From Thinopyrum elongatum (taxonomy: Eukaryota > Streptophyta > Magnoliopsida > Poales > Poaceae), in the NCBI GenBank assembly GCA_011799875.1, contig CM022303.1, positions 427,233,230 to 427,297,229 of the forward strand: DNA of 64,000 nucleotides, given 5' to 3'. Positions 43,679 through 55,710 of this stretch are shown in pieces. The notes below the pieces were generated by a model. That model worked only from the letters and a program-made list of their open reading frames with translations, was not told the origin of the DNA and searched no databases. The position numbers were made by a program, and so were the translations under genes. Each line of letters opens with the position of its first letter. The stretch's first letter is position 1.

Positions 43679-45880
43679 TTGATCACTATGAGGAATTTGA
43701 AAGATCAAAGAACCAAGATTTTTCCCTCAACTACGAGGGGAGGTAAGGAACTGCCATCTAGCTCTGCACTTGATTCACCTTCTGTTTTGAGTAAACTTGC
43801 AACACCTACACCTGCTATTGATTCCGATATGTCGCATGTTATTGATGATGCCACTTCTGCTATGCATGATGCTTATGATGAAACTACTTCTCTGCCTGAT
43901 AATAATGTGCCACTAGGTGAATTTCTTGATGAACAACTTGCTAGGGTTAGAGAGAATGAAATTACTGAAACTGATGATATTAATGAAAGTGATGATGAAG
44001 ATTCTCCCCCTAGATATGAATTGCCTGTAGTACCTGAGGGTTATTTTATGGATGAAGAAACTGCTAGAGACTTTCTTGCTTGCAATGATAGATATGATCT
44101 TAAGAAACTGTTAGCTAAGCTGAAAGAAAAGTCTTTGAATGCTAGAATGAAATATGATCCTGCTTTTGCTACTTCACCTATCTGTGTTACTGATAAGGAT
44201 TATGAATTCTCTGTCGATCCTGAGTTAATTACTTTGGTTGAATCTGATCCTTTCTATGGCTATGAATCTGAAACTATTGTGGCACGACTTACTAAATTGA
44301 ATGATATAGCCACCCTATTTACTCATGAGGAAAAAATTCACTATTACTATATTCTTAAATTGTTTCCTTTCTCATTAAAGGGTGATGCTAAGATATGGTT
44401 TAATTCTCTTGCTCCTGGTTGTGTGCGTAGTCCCCAGGATATGATTTGTTACTTCTCTGCAAAATATTTCCCTGCTCATAAGAAACAAGCTGCCTTGCGG
44501 GAAATATTTAATTTTGTGCAAATTGAAGAAGAGAGTCTCCCACAAGCTTGGGGGAGGCATCTCCAATTACGTAATGCTTTGCCCGATCACCCTCTCAAGA
44601 AAAATGGAAAACTTGATATCTTTTATAATGGACTAACCGATGCTTCTAGGGACCACCTAGATAGTTGTGCTGGTTGTGTTTTTAGGGAAAGAACTGTTGA
44701 GCAAGCTGAATTGCTATTGAATAATATATTGAGTAATGATAATGATTGGACACTTCCTGAACCAACTCCTAAGCCAACTCCGAAGAAAAGAGGTATTCTA
44801 TTTCTCAATCCTGAAGATATGCAAGAGGCAAAGAAATCTATGAAAGAAAAAGGTATTAAAGCTGAAGATGTTAAGAATTTACCGCCTATTGAAGAAATAC
44901 ATGGTCTTGATAACCCGACACAGGTAGTAAAGGTAAATTCTCTCTATAGATTTGATGAAGGTGATATTCCTCATAATAAGTCTGCTAGCCAATGCTTGGA
45001 TGAGTTTGATAATTTTATTGTTAAATAAGAGAACTTCAATGATTATGTTAGTAGACAATTGAAATGTAATGCTTACATGCTTGACCACTTGGGTGATTAT
45101 TTGCCTAGAGTTAAAAGTGATCTTAAGCTTATTAGTAAACATGCTTCCATGGTTACCACTCAAGTAGAACAAGTACTTAAGGCACAAGATGATTTGCTTA
45201 ATGAGTTGAATAATAAGAATAATGATAATGCTGTTAGAGTTATGACTAGAGGTGGTAAAATGACCCAGGAACCTTTGTATCCTGAGGGCCATCCTAAGAG
45301 AGTTGAGCAAGATTCTCAGAGAATTAATACTGATGCACCTAGTCCCTCTCATAAAAAGAAAAAGAATACTGATAGGACTTTGCATGCTTCTAGTGAACCT
45401 ATTATTGACACACCAGAGAATCCCAATGATATTTCTATTTCTGATGCGGAAACACAATCTGGTGATGAACATGAACCTAGTGATAATGTTAATGATGATG
45501 TTCATGTTGATGCTCAACCTAGTAATGATAATGATGTAGAGATTGAACCTGCTGTTGATCTTGATAACTCACAATCAAAGAATCAACGTTATGATAAGAG
45601 AGACTTCGTTGCTAGGAAGCACGGTAAAGAAAGAGAACAATGGGTTCAGAAACCCATGCCTTTTCCTCCTAAGCCATCCAAGAAAAAGGATGATGAGGAT
45701 TTTGAGCACTTTGCTGAAATGATTAGACCTATCGTTTTGCGTATGCGTTTAACAGATATGCTTAAAATGCACCCTTATGCTAAGTATATGAAAGATATTG
45801 TCACTAATAAAAGAAAGATACCGGAAGCTGAAACTTCCACCATGCTTGCTAATTATACTTTTAAGGGTGGAATACCAAAG
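43679..45880 (+). pseudogene. gag of W2, one in-frame stop
   Basis: The frame starts near 43679, with MRNLKDQRTKIFPST from the ATG at 43688. An acidic N-terminal part (to about residue 150) precedes the retrotransposon gag domain: KLFPFSLKGDAKIWFNSL at 44358, MICYFSAKYFPAHKKQAALR and LPQAWGRHLQLRNALPDHPL. The frame stops at TAA 45026-45028, and the same frame resumes at once and runs to about 45880 through an acidic Asn/Asp-rich linker (PSNDNDVEIEPAVDL) and PFPPKPSKKKDDEDFEHFAEM, the usual lead-in to the protease. No zinc knuckle was seen, which is common in Athila-type gags. It forms the particle shell. Confidence 0.8.
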
Positions 45881-46422
45881 AATTTGGAGATCCAAGAGTT
45901 CCTACTATACCATGCTCCATTAAAAGAAACTATGTTAAAACTGCTTTATGTGATCTTGGAGCCGGTGTTAGTGTTATGCCTTTTTCTTTATATCGTAGAG
46001 TTGATTTGAATAAGTTGACACCAACTGAAATCTCTTTGCAAATGGCTGATAAACCAACTACTATACCCATCGGTATTTGTGAAGATGTGCCTGTTGTGGT
46101 TGCAAACGTTACTATTTTAACGAACTTTGTTATTCTTGATATTCCCGAGGATGACAGTATGTCGATCATCCTTGGTAGACCCTTTCTGAATACTACAGGG
46201 GCTGTTATTGATTGCAACAAAGGCAATGTCACTTTTCATGTTAATGGTAATGAGCATACGGTAGACTTTCCGAAGAAACAACCTCAAGTTCATAGTATCA
46301 ATTCTATTGGAAAATTTTCAACTATTACTATTGGAGGTTTTGAATTTCCTCTTCCTACTGTCAAAAAGAAATATGATATTCTTATTGTTGGGGACATGCA
46401 TATCCCCGTTGAGGTAACCTAG
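45881..46422 (+). pseudogene. aspartic protease of W2, shifted from gag
   Basis: LGAGVSVMPFSLYRRVDL (near 45956) is the active-site region, with the catalytic D-x-G form CDLGAG, followed by MADKPTTIPIGICEDVPV and the flap-distal block DSMSIILGRPFLNTTGAVID. The frame ends TAG at 46420-46422 after DMHIPVEVT. A one-base shift near 45890 separates it from gag. In full Athila elements the frame would continue into reverse transcriptase; here it ends. Confidence 0.8.
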
Positions 46423-47189
46423 TGTTATTCGAAAATTCTCCGGTTTCATGTTATTCGGAAGAAGTTTGTTAACAAGACTTGATCAACCTTGTTAATGGAT
46501 TCCTTTTGATGAGCATGGGATGGATGAATTTAGAAGGCACAACTATCTGTACCCTCCTTTTACTCTCTGTTATTTAATTTAAATAAAGCAAAAATAATAT
46601 TTTCTGTCTGTTTTTTGAATTATCCATGCAATAAAAATACCCCGAAAATAAAAGTTCTCCAAACGCCCTGAAAATTTAGTATGATTTTTTATAGAATATT
46701 TGAGAATTTCTGGCACTTAGAACACACCAGGGGGCCACACCAGTTGGCCACGAGGGTGGAGGGCGCGCCCCTGCCTCGTGGGCCCCACATGGACCCCCTC
46801 CACTTATTCCAGCACCCACACACTTCGTCTTCCTCCAGAAAAAATCATCCCGTAGCTCAAACTCATGTTCTTTCTCATTTTGCTGCCATTTTCGATCTCC
46901 TTGCTCAAAGCTCCATTCGCAAAACTGCTTTGGGGGATTGTTCTTCGGTATGTGACTCCTCCAATGGTCCAATTAGTTTTTGTTCTAGTGCTTTATTTAT
47001 TGCAAATTTTTGCTGCTGAGGTGACCCTGTTCTTGAGCTTGCATGTCAAATTTATATGGTCCTAAGTAGTTTTGATGCATGATATAGTCTCTAGGCACTT
47101 GTGGGAGTAGTTGCTATCAATCTTGTTGAGTTTGATTCACTTTTATTTTGAGTCACTAAAAATTTCAGAAATTTTTCAGAGGAAGAAAA
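46423..47189. other. spacer of W2 between protease and third ORF
   Basis: Noncoding. It contains a stretch (ccacgagggtgga-ggcgcgcccctgcctcgtgggcc near 46747) that echoes the LTR leader region near 42440. No pol remnant was seen. Confidence 0.5.
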
Positions 47190-48213
47190 ATGTTTAGGAA
47201 AATGTACCAAGGTGGTTCTTCGAGGAAGCAAGCACCGAGGCTCACGATACGTGATCCGGACCTCGAACCACGAAGGGAAGCTCAAGTACGGCCTTGTGAA
47301 TGGCCGTCGGACGAATTTATGGTCCAGGCAGGTTTCAAGGATGAATTTGATGCGTATGTGCGTAATGCTGATCTTGAGGACTTCGTATCAGATAAGTGCC
47401 GCCAATACTATTACCTCACTGATTCCTTTGTGCGAAGGTTTGAATTTTCATCTAAGCGCAACACTCACACTGTTATATTTGACCTCTATGATAAATCATA
47501 TACCATGGACCTGGAAGATTTTAATACTGCTTGCAAAATCCCACAGTGCGGCATCTTTAGTGAACCTCACAAATCTGAATATAATAATTTCCTTGCTAGC
47601 ATCACTGTGGGAGAAACTAGAAACATCACACAAGCTACCATAGGGAGCATTCATTTTCCTACCATACATTACTTTGCTCTCTTTATAGGTAAATGCATTA
47701 ATGGAAAGCATGATCATTGCCACATTGCGTTCCAGATCTTAGTGTCCTCAAGAGTGCAGTATTAGGTGATAAGCGATATAATTTGGGGGCCATTGTTGCA
47801 CAGAGGTTACATCTTAATGCTAAAGATGGAGATTTATTTGGTGGGATTTATGCAACTCGTTTAGATGATTATCTTGGGGTATCCATAAGAGAAAATGATA
47901 TTGAGTTGCCACCTGCTTTTCTAGATTATAATGCCATGGTTCGTTACCAGTTTCTCGAGAGGAATGATCAGTCCCTCCTGTACCGACTAATCTTGAAAGA
48001 CGGCGTGCTGTCCATACTACCTTTCCTGCTCCTTCCTTCTTTAACTTTCAGGCAAATGAGAGATATGTTGTAACCAGAGAGGAGGCGAACGAGTATGAGA
48101 GATCAGCGGAGGCCGCTCGTCTCCAGGAAGCAGCTCGTCAGGCGGCAATTGTCGCAGCACAGTACGACCCCAACTATGATGTCGGATATCATCCAGGCCA
48201 GTGGTGGCCTTAG
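47190..48213 (+). pseudogene. third ORF of W2, Athila-type protein of unknown function
   Basis: It starts MFRKMYQGGSSRKQAPRL at 47190 and is open for 191 residues with YYLTDSFVRRFEFSSK, YTMDLEDFNTACKIPQCG and TQATIGSIHFPTIHYFALFI. A shift near 47730 moves it to the frame of PDLSVLKSAVLGDKRYNLGA and LPPAFLDYNAMVRYQF, and a second near 48020 to VTREEANEYERSAEAARLQE, ending YHPGQWWP then TAG near 48213. Athila-lineage elements carry an extra ORF in this place. It has sometimes been called env-like, but no signal peptide or clear membrane span is visible, so I leave the role open. Confidence 0.65.
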
Positions 48214-50255
48214 ACCAACTTAGGCCAAAACCCTAAGCTTGGGGGAGTACGTATTTCTCACCGACATTACATTCTTGTTCACACATTCATTCTAGTTGTC
48301 GGTGTTCCTACTTTTTCATTGTATTATCCATGCTAGTTTATTTTATTTTCTTGCTTTCTTCTTGTGTGTTTGAAAAACTTTCAGAAAAACCAAAAAAAAT
48401 TTAGTTGTAGCTTTTAGCTAGTTTAATTTCCCTGCTTGTAGTAGTAGTAATTAAAAAGAAAACCCAAAAAGATTTCTCGTTCTTCTTTTGCTTGTTGGGA
48501 GCTTTCCCGGGTAAATAGTTTTTCTTTTTCTTTTCTTTGGGGGTCGAGAGGAGAAGACCACGATGAAAATTTGAGTGGCTCTCATATGCATTATTGTTGA
48601 TCTAATAAAGATCCCATATTACCTTGTCTTCTCCTTTGAAATAAATGTTTGCAGATTCCAGTTTAGTCCAATGCACGTGCACTATTATTATTATTATTCA
48701 CACCGTTCGGTCATACAAGTGAAAGGCAATAATGACGATATATGATGAAATGATTGAGATGAGGAAAATCTGGTATGAACTCGACCTATCTTGTTTTTGT
48801 AAATATGATTAGTTCATCGTTCCTGATTTAGCCTATTATGAATGAAACATGTTTGCAATGACAATTAGAGATTATAGTTACTCATGCCATGCTTAATTAG
48901 CTAGGAGTTTATAATGGTTTACCTTGCATGCCAACATGCTATTAAAATGGTTGTGGTGTAGTATGATAGGATGGTATCCTCCTTTGAATAATTCGAGTGG
49001 CTTGACTTGGCACATGTTCACGCATGTAGTTGAAACAAAATCAACATAGCCTCCACGATATTTATGTTCATGGTGATTTATATCCTACTCATGCTTGCAC
49101 TCATTGTTGGTTAATCTTAATGCATGTTTATGACTGTGTCGCTCTCTAGTTGGTCGCTTCCCAGTCTCTTTCTAGCCTTCACCTGTACTAAGTGGGAATA
49201 CTGCTTGTGCATCCACTTCCATAAACCCCAAAGTTGTTCCATATGAGTCCACCATACCTACCTATATGTGGTATTTACCTGCCGTTCCATGTAAATTTGC
49301 ATGTGCCAAACTCGAAACCTTCAAATGAAATTATGTTTTGTATGCTCGAATAGCTCATGTATCAACTAGGGCTGTCTATATCTTCCATGCTAGGTGGGTT
49401 ATTCTCACGATGAGTGGACTCCGCTCATCATTCACGTAAAATGGCCGGTAACCGGGATGCCCAGTCCCATGCTCAAATCAAATCAAAATAATTGCAAACA
49501 AAACTCCCCCAGGATTGTTGTTAGTTGGACGGTACCCGTTGTTTTGGACCAGCCGTGGAATGTGCTTGTTGGTGGTGGGGGAGTATAAACTTTACCATTC
49601 TATTTGGGAACCGCCTATAATGTACGTAGCATGGAAGATATCGAAATCTCTTGGTTGTTATGTTGACAATGAATGTATACCGCTCAAAATATTATTTATC
49701 TCTGTTTCAAAACTCGAGCTCTGGCACCTCTGCAAATCCCTGCTTCCCTCTGCGAAGGGCCTATCTATTTACTTTTATGCTGAGTCATCATCCTCTTATA
49801 AAAAAGCACCAGTTGGAGAGCACCACCATCATTTCTATGCATTGCTATTAATTAATATTGAGTATGACTATGACTGGATCTCTTTTACCATGAATTACAA
49901 TGTCTAGTCAGTCCATGATCTTCAGGGGTGCTCTGCATTTATGTTTTGCGGTCTCAGAAAGGGCTAGCGAGATACCATCTTGTTATATCATATCATGATG
50001 GTTTTGAGAAAGTGTTGTCATCCGAGATTTATTATTATTACTCGCTAGTTGGTTATGCCATTGATATGATTAAATGTGAGACCTAAGAGTTATTGTGAAT
50101 ATGGTTAGTTCATGCTCTTTGCTGAAAACTTGAATGCTGGCTTTACATATTTGCAACAACAAGATCAAACAGAGTTTGTAAAAGTTTTTCTTTATCACTT
50201 TCAGTTTGTCAACTGAATTGCTTGAGGACAAGCAAAGGTTTAAGCTTGGGGGAGT
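48214..50255 (+). other. noncoding 3' interior of W2 with polypurine tract
   Basis: About 2 kb without coding. A first GCTTGGGGGAG-like run occurs at 48237 and the functional-looking one, TTTAAGCTTGGGGGAGT, at 50239-50255 directly before the 3' LTR. The part from about 49400 is colinear with W1. Confidence 0.7.
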
Positions 50256-51657
50256 TGATACATCTCCAACATATCTACTTTTCCAAACTCTTTTTCCCTT
50301 GTTTTGGACTCTAACTTGCATGATTTGAATGGAACTAACCCGGACTGACGTTGTTTTCAGCAGAACTGCCATGGTGTTATTTTTGTGCAGAAATAAAAGT
50401 TCTCAGAATGACCTGAAACTTCACGGAGACACGTTTTGGAATTAATAAAAAATACTGGCGAAAGAATCAACTGAAGGGGGCCCACACCCTGGCCACGAGG
50501 GTGGGGGGCGCGCCCTATCCCCTGGGCGTGCCCCCTGCCTCGTGGGCCCCCAGGAGCTCTACTGACCTCAACTCCAACTCTATATATTCACGTTCGGGGA
50601 GAAAAAATGAGAGAGAAGGATTCATCGCGTTTTACGATACGGAGCCGCCGCCAAGCCCTGTTCTTCCTCGGGAGGGCTGGTCTGGAGTCAGTTCAGGGCT
50701 CCGGAGAGGAGAATCCGTCGCCATCGTCATCATCAACCATCCTCCATCACCAATTTCATGATGCTCACCACCGTGCGTGAGTAATCCCATCGTAGGCTTG
50801 CTGGACGGTGATGGATTGGATGAGATTTACCATGTAATCGAGTTAGTTTTGTTAGGGTTTGATCCCTAGTATCCATTATGTTCTAAGATTGATGTTGCTA
50901 TGACTTTGCCATGCTTAATGCTTGTTACTAGGGCCCGAGTGCCATGATTTCAGATCTGAACGTATTATGTTTTCATGAATATATGAGTGTTCTTGATCCT
51001 ATCTTGCAAGTTATAGTCACCTACTATGTGTTATGATCCGGCAACCCCGGAGTGACAATAGTCGGGACACTTCCCGGTGATGACCGTAGTTTTAGTAGTT
51101 CATGTATTCACTAAGTGCTAATGCTTTGGTCCGGTACTCTATTAAAAGGAGGCCTTAATATCCCTTAGTTTCCATTAGGACCCCGCTGCCACGGGAGGGT
51201 AGGACAAAAGATGTCATGCAAGTTCTTTTCCATAAGCACGTATGACTATATTCGGAATACATGCCTACATTATATTGATGAACTGGAGCTAGTTCTGTGT
51301 CACCCTATGTTATAACTGTTGCATGATGAATGCTATCCGACATAATTATCCATCATTGATCCATTGCCTACGAGCTCGTTTCATATTGATCTTTGCTCCA
51401 TTACTTTTCCGTTGCCACTGTTTTGATTGCTACAAAACTGCTACTGTTATTTTTGCCACTGTTACCGTTACTTCCATACTACTTTGTTACGAAACACTTT
51501 GCTGCAGATATTAAGTCTTTCAGGTGTGGTTGAATTGACAACTCAGCTACTGATACTTGAGAATATTCTTTGGCTCCCCTTGTGTCGAATCAATAAATTT
51601 TGGTTGAATACTCTACCCTCGAAAACTATTGTGATCCCCCATACTTGTGGGTTATCA
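50256..51657 (+). repeat. 3' LTR of W2
   Basis: 1402 bp, aligning end to end with 42206-43609. Its first bases, TGATACATCTCCAACATATC, show two G-to-A changes against the 5' LTR. Confidence 0.93.
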
Positions 51658-51662
51658 GCAGC

Positions 51663-52026
51663 TCGCTGCCCGTGTCCTGAGCATCAGCTGCATTGAGTGC
51701 TGCGGGCCGTTGCTCGACTCACATGGCCCGCGCCTCCTGAAGATCTTCGATTGCCCTGGTGATGAACTCCTGCGCGCTAGGTGCCTCAGACCCTGTGCCT
51801 TGCTCCTAGAAGCGGCTGTTGAAGCACGCCTCCACATGGTGCCCGAACGCCTCCCTCGTGACGTTGGCAGGTCAGAGGCCTTCTAGAGAAGAGCCCCCGA
51901 GCCCAACCTGAGGGGGGCGCTAGGCGCGCCTCCCTATGCGAGAGGGAAAGGCGCCCCAGCAGAGGGCGAGGGGCCCGAGTCATGATCATCAGGCATGCCA
52001 GTCTCCTGAGTGCCCTTGAGGAGTAG
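51663..52026 (-). other. T2 region between protease and reverse-transcriptase remnant
   Basis: Colinear, on the opposite strand, with 62560-62830 of T3. Fragments such as HVEACFNS-like and QEFITRAIEDLQEARAM-like peptides are readable but broken. Confidence 0.55.
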
Positions 52027-54394
52027 CTACTTCTTCTTCTTGGGGGCAACCTCAGGGGGAAGGGTGATGCCCTCGCCATCCGAGTCCTGGACCGCTGCGG
52101 CCTGGTAGGCGCGCTCGAGGGAGGACACCGCATCTTTCTCGTCGCAGGCGACCGTGATGATGCCGCCGCTTCCTGGCATCTTGAGGATGTTGTAGCCGTG
52201 GTGCGTTGCCGCCATGAACTTGGCGAGAGCTGGGTACCCGAGGATGGCATTGTACGGCAGGCGAATGTGAGCGACGTCGAAGTCGATGAGCTCGGTGCGG
52301 TAGTTGTCATGCTTGCCGAAGGTGACCGGGAGCCGAATCTGCCCGATGTGGTGCGTGGAACCGTCAGTGACCCCTGAGAATGGCTTGGTGGGCTGAAGCT
52401 GGTCATATGGCAGCTGGAGCCTGTCAAATGTCTCGACGGAAAGGACATTGAGCCCAGCGCCGCCATCGACGAGTGTCTTGGTGACGAGAACATTGCTGAT
52501 GGTAGGCGAGCAGAGCATAGCGAGCGCGCCTGAAGTGGCCGCACACTTGAGGTGGCCCGAAGAGTCGAAAGTGATGGCGTACTAGGACCACCTGAGCGGA
52601 CGCGACGCCTCGAGCTTGGGGAGGGCCGCTTTCACCTCACGAGTGAACTGCCAGGATGCAGGCGATAGCACGAGGCTCTTGGAAGCCCCGAGCCCCATCG
52701 TCCTGGCGGTGGTCGTCGTTCCTTCTTGGTGGCGGCGGCAGCGGAGGGAGGCCAGCATTGCCCTGAGGACGGTCCTCGCGAGGCTGATCCCGCCACGGAC
52801 CGTCGCAAGGCTGGTCCTGCCAGCGGTCTTCACGAGGCTGATCGCGCCAACCCTGACGGGGGCCATGATCGTCCCAGCGGCCTCCGCCGCGACCTCCTCC
52901 GCGGCCGTAGCCACGGTCGTTGCACTCATGGCATCGGCCAAGGCATCCATCGCGGATAGCCCTGAGCTCTTGGCAGTCGTTGGTGTTGTGGCCGTGCACG
53001 TTGTGGAAGATGCAGAACGGGCGGTTGCCTTTGGAGGACTCAGGGTGATCACAGCCGCGCTTCATCTCAGGCTCGGCCGCAAGCACTGCCGGGCCCTTGC
53101 GCTTCACGTCCTTCGCCTTGGCCTTCTTGTCTTCAGGATCGACTTCAGGGAGCCCGAGGAGCGAGAGGTGACCTTCTTCTGCCATTGCGCACCTGGTCGC
53201 CATGTTGAACATCTCCAGAGCTGAGCACAGGTCCTCGTGTATGGCGAGCTCCTCCTTCATATTGACATCCCAGACGCCATCAGTGAACGCTGAGATGATG
53301 GCCTCATCCGACACCTTGGGGATCTTGAGGCGAACGTTGGTGAAGCGCTGTATGTACTTATGCAAGGTCTCTCCTGGTTGTTACTTGATGCGCCGCAGGT
53401 CGCCAGCTGCAGGAGCGCGGTCGCGGGTGCCTTGGAAGTTGGCGATGAAGCGCTCCCGTAGCTCATCCCAGGAGGAGTTCGACCCCACCGGGAGGTTCAG
53501 GAGCCACGAGCGTGCGCCTTCCTTGAGAGCCATGGGGAACTAGTTCGCCATGACCTTCTCGTCACCACTCGCCACCTCGATGCTCAACTCATAGAGCTGA
53601 AGGAACTCGGCCGGGTCGGGGGTGCCGTCGTAGCGCGGAGGCAGGTCCAGCTTGAACTTGCCGGGCCAGACGACACGGCGAAGCTCCGGAGTGAACGCTT
53701 GGCATCCCGCCATGGCCATGGGTGCTCGCCTCGGAGGGGGAGCCAGGTCTTGACGCCCGCGCGCAACCACCTCAGGCTGCACGCGGTCTTGACGCGGAGG
53801 CGCAGGAGGAGCAGGGGCCGCACGCGCCTCTCCCTGAGGCCGCTGCACGACCCGACAGCTTTCTTCATTGCGCGCGGGCGCCCTGTGTGGCTGGTCGCGC
53901 TGGGGGGCCTCGCGCCTTGGCTCGGGGATGACATCTTGGCGGAGAGGTGGAGGAGGAGGAGGCGCGCCATGAGCTACGTCGCCCGCCTAGGGCTGCGGGG
54001 GAAGCAACGAACGGGATAGCGCAGGAGCCTCTCTAGCAGCGCTGACGAGCTCGGTGATGCGGTCCAGCCAATCCTCATAGAGGTCGTCGGCCGGACGGTA
54101 GCGCAGAAGCTCACGCGCCATGAGCAGCGCCGACTGCGCGGTCACCGGCCCGCGATGGGTGTGGGAGGACGAAGCAGCGGCCGGGGTCAGCGACGGAGTG
54201 GCAGTGCGGCTGTCACGTCGCACGGAGGGCGGCAGCAACGAATCCTGCTACTCGTGAGCTGCAGGGCCAGTGGCAGCGTTGGCCACGGGCGACGGGGAGC
54301 GGCTAGGAGCACCGTTGCCCGCGGGCGCCGTCTAAGCGACGCACTCGGCGAGGGCCGCCCGGCGCTCCGCACGAACTCGACGAGTGTCCGCCAT
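52027..54394 (-). pseudogene. gag and aspartic protease of T2, broken
   Basis: Gag begins near 54394 (MADTRRVRAERRAALAECVA) and stops after 20 codons at a TAG that aligns with a CAG in T3. It resumes as FTPELRRVVWPGKFKLDLPP and AEFLQLYELSIEVASGDEKVM (53848-53540), and the frame from 53365 carries AIHEDLCSALEMFNMATRCA and FCIFHNVHGHNTNDCQEL, a C-x2-H-x3-H-x4-C knuckle variant, then an Arg/Gly/Asp-rich tail (RDQPREDRPQGNAGLPP). The protease at 52518-52027 reads LVDGGAGLNVLSVETFDRL and AILGYPALAKFMAATHHG. Stops near 52583, 53383 and 53543 break it. Confidence 0.8.
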
Positions 54395-54446
54395 GAGAAC
54401 AACGGAGCGGGGGTGAAACAACTGACGGACGAGAGGCTTCGACACG

Positions 54447-54464
54447 CCCCTACCTGGTGCGCCA
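54447..54464 (-). promoter_or_regulatory. primer binding site of T2
   Basis: TGGCGCACCAGGTAGGGG (minus strand), two bases from the 5' LTR. It differs at one base from the T3 site at 60010-60027. The tRNA is not identified. Confidence 0.7.
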
Positions 54465-54466
54465 AA

Positions 54467-55351
54467 TGTCAGATTCCGGGCTCGGCAGACCCAAGAAAGG
54501 TTCGAACTTAGGGGCGTGTTCGAAGAACTCAACCTCTCAAGCCGATCGATCCGCTGCTCTCATGACCTAGCTCGATGAACACGATAGAGAAAGACACGAT
54601 AGTTTACCCAGGTTCGGGCAACCTTGCGGTGTAAAACCCTACTCCTGCTTTGTCGTGGATTAGCCTCGTGAGGGGCTGAGGATGAACTAGTACAAGTGGA
54701 AGAACAGCCTCTGGAGGCGTGTTCTTGTGATGAGCTCTGGGGATTCGGTCTCCGGGGGTCCGATCCCTTCTATAGTGGTGGCTAGGCTATATTTATAGTG
54801 GCCTTGGTCCGCTTCCTCCAAAACTTAGGCGGGAAGGGTTCCCACAATGGCCAAATTTGAAAGGGGACAAGAAGTACATCTGATCCTGACGAAAGGTGGT
54901 CTTCGCGTGCAAAGCTTTTGAGCGTGATGTCCTGGTGGGCTCGGTGATGACATCCATCCTGCCGTTCTGGCGGGCTTGGTCTTGTTGCACACAAATGGCA
55001 ACCTTTGGCTGATTCCTTGGGACTCCACACCTACGCTTGCCTCCTTTGCACTAAAGAGGAAACCTACCACTCTGCGGCCGCTGGCGCGCGCCTGGCCTTG
55101 GTCGTCATGGCTGATGTCATTCCAGCCTCGTGAGGCTGGGCCTTGCATAGAAATCTCTGCTTCGCTCAGGAGGCCGCCTGAGGAGGCCGCTCCCTAGGGA
55201 GGTCTTGATGTCGCCCGCCTCGCAAGGCTTGGCCCCTCGTGAGGGTCTTGTCTTGCCGTAGTTGAAGCTGGGCCGTACCAGGCCGTCGATGGAGCCACAT
55301 CTTGGGCCGCAGGCAGGCATGTCTGGGTAACCTGGTTCCCAGAATGCCGAC
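54467..55351 (-). repeat. 5' LTR of T2
   Basis: Minus-strand ends are TGTCGGCATTCTGG and CTGACA. A TATTTATAG TATA-like element lies near 54790. It pairs with 36612-37480. 885 bp. Confidence 0.9.
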
Positions 55352-55450
55352 AGCGACCCTCGACCCCTCGGCGACCCTCGACCCCTCGGCGACCCTCGAC
55401 TCTCGACCCTCGACCCCTCGCAGATCCTCGACCCTCGACCCCTCGACCTT
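55352..55450. repeat. GACCCTCGACCCCTCGG minisatellite of C, right part
   Basis: Continuation of the array at 36546-36611 after T2. At least five units of the gcgaccctcgacccctcg type. Confidence 0.88.
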
Positions 55451-55710
55451 CTTTTCCTTCTTTTCTTTCTTTTTCTACTTTTTCTACTTTTTTTTCATCT
55501 TCTTCTTCCTTCTTTTTCATCTTCTTCTTCTACTTCTTCTGCTTTTTTTTCATCATCATCATCATCATCATCATCATCTTCTTCTTCTTCTTCTTCTTCT
55601 TCTTCTTCTTCTTCTTCTCCTCCTCCTCTTCTTCTTCTTCTTCTTCTTCTTCTTCTTTTCTTCTCCTCCCCCTTTTCCCTCTTCTTCATCTTCTTTCTCT
55701 TTCTTACCTG
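55451..55710. repeat. (TTC)n and (ATC)n microsatellite tract in C
   Basis: Polypyrimidine sequence with a pure (CAT)n run near 55550-55576 and long (CTT)n runs near 55577-55660. Open frames here on both strands are products of the repeat. Confidence 0.92.

Larger units (their letters stand above)
42206..51657 (+). mobile_element. W2: complete nonautonomous Athila-lineage (WHAM-like) retrotransposon
   Basis: LTRs at 42206-43609 and 50256-51657 are flanked by a perfect GCAGC duplication (42201-42205 and 51658-51662). The primer site matches tRNA-Asp, a purine tract precedes the 3' LTR, and the interior is 6.6 kb. Order: gag (43679-45028, continuing in frame to about 45880), protease (to 46422), a 0.8-kb gap, third ORF (47190-48213), then 2 kb of noncoding 3' sequence. 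Reverse transcriptase, RNase H and integrase are absent, so it depends on enzymes from a relative. LTR differences are scattered and mostly transitions. W2 is the innermost, youngest event of this nest. Confidence 0.92.
36612..55351 (-). mobile_element. T2: complete nonautonomous Tat-type retrotransposon, interrupted by W2
   Basis: LTRs at 36612-37480 (3') and 54467-55351 (5') are flanked by a perfect GCGAC duplication (36607-36611 and 55352-55356). Element order: 5' LTR, primer site, gag-protease (54394-52027), a short reverse-transcriptase remnant split by W2, a 3' untranslated region with tandem repeats, an antisense ORF (37774-40406 on the plus strand), 3' LTR. Without W2 it is about 9.3 kb. 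It has no usable reverse transcriptase, RNase H or integrase. T3 has the same architecture and the same internal deletion. Confidence 0.9.
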
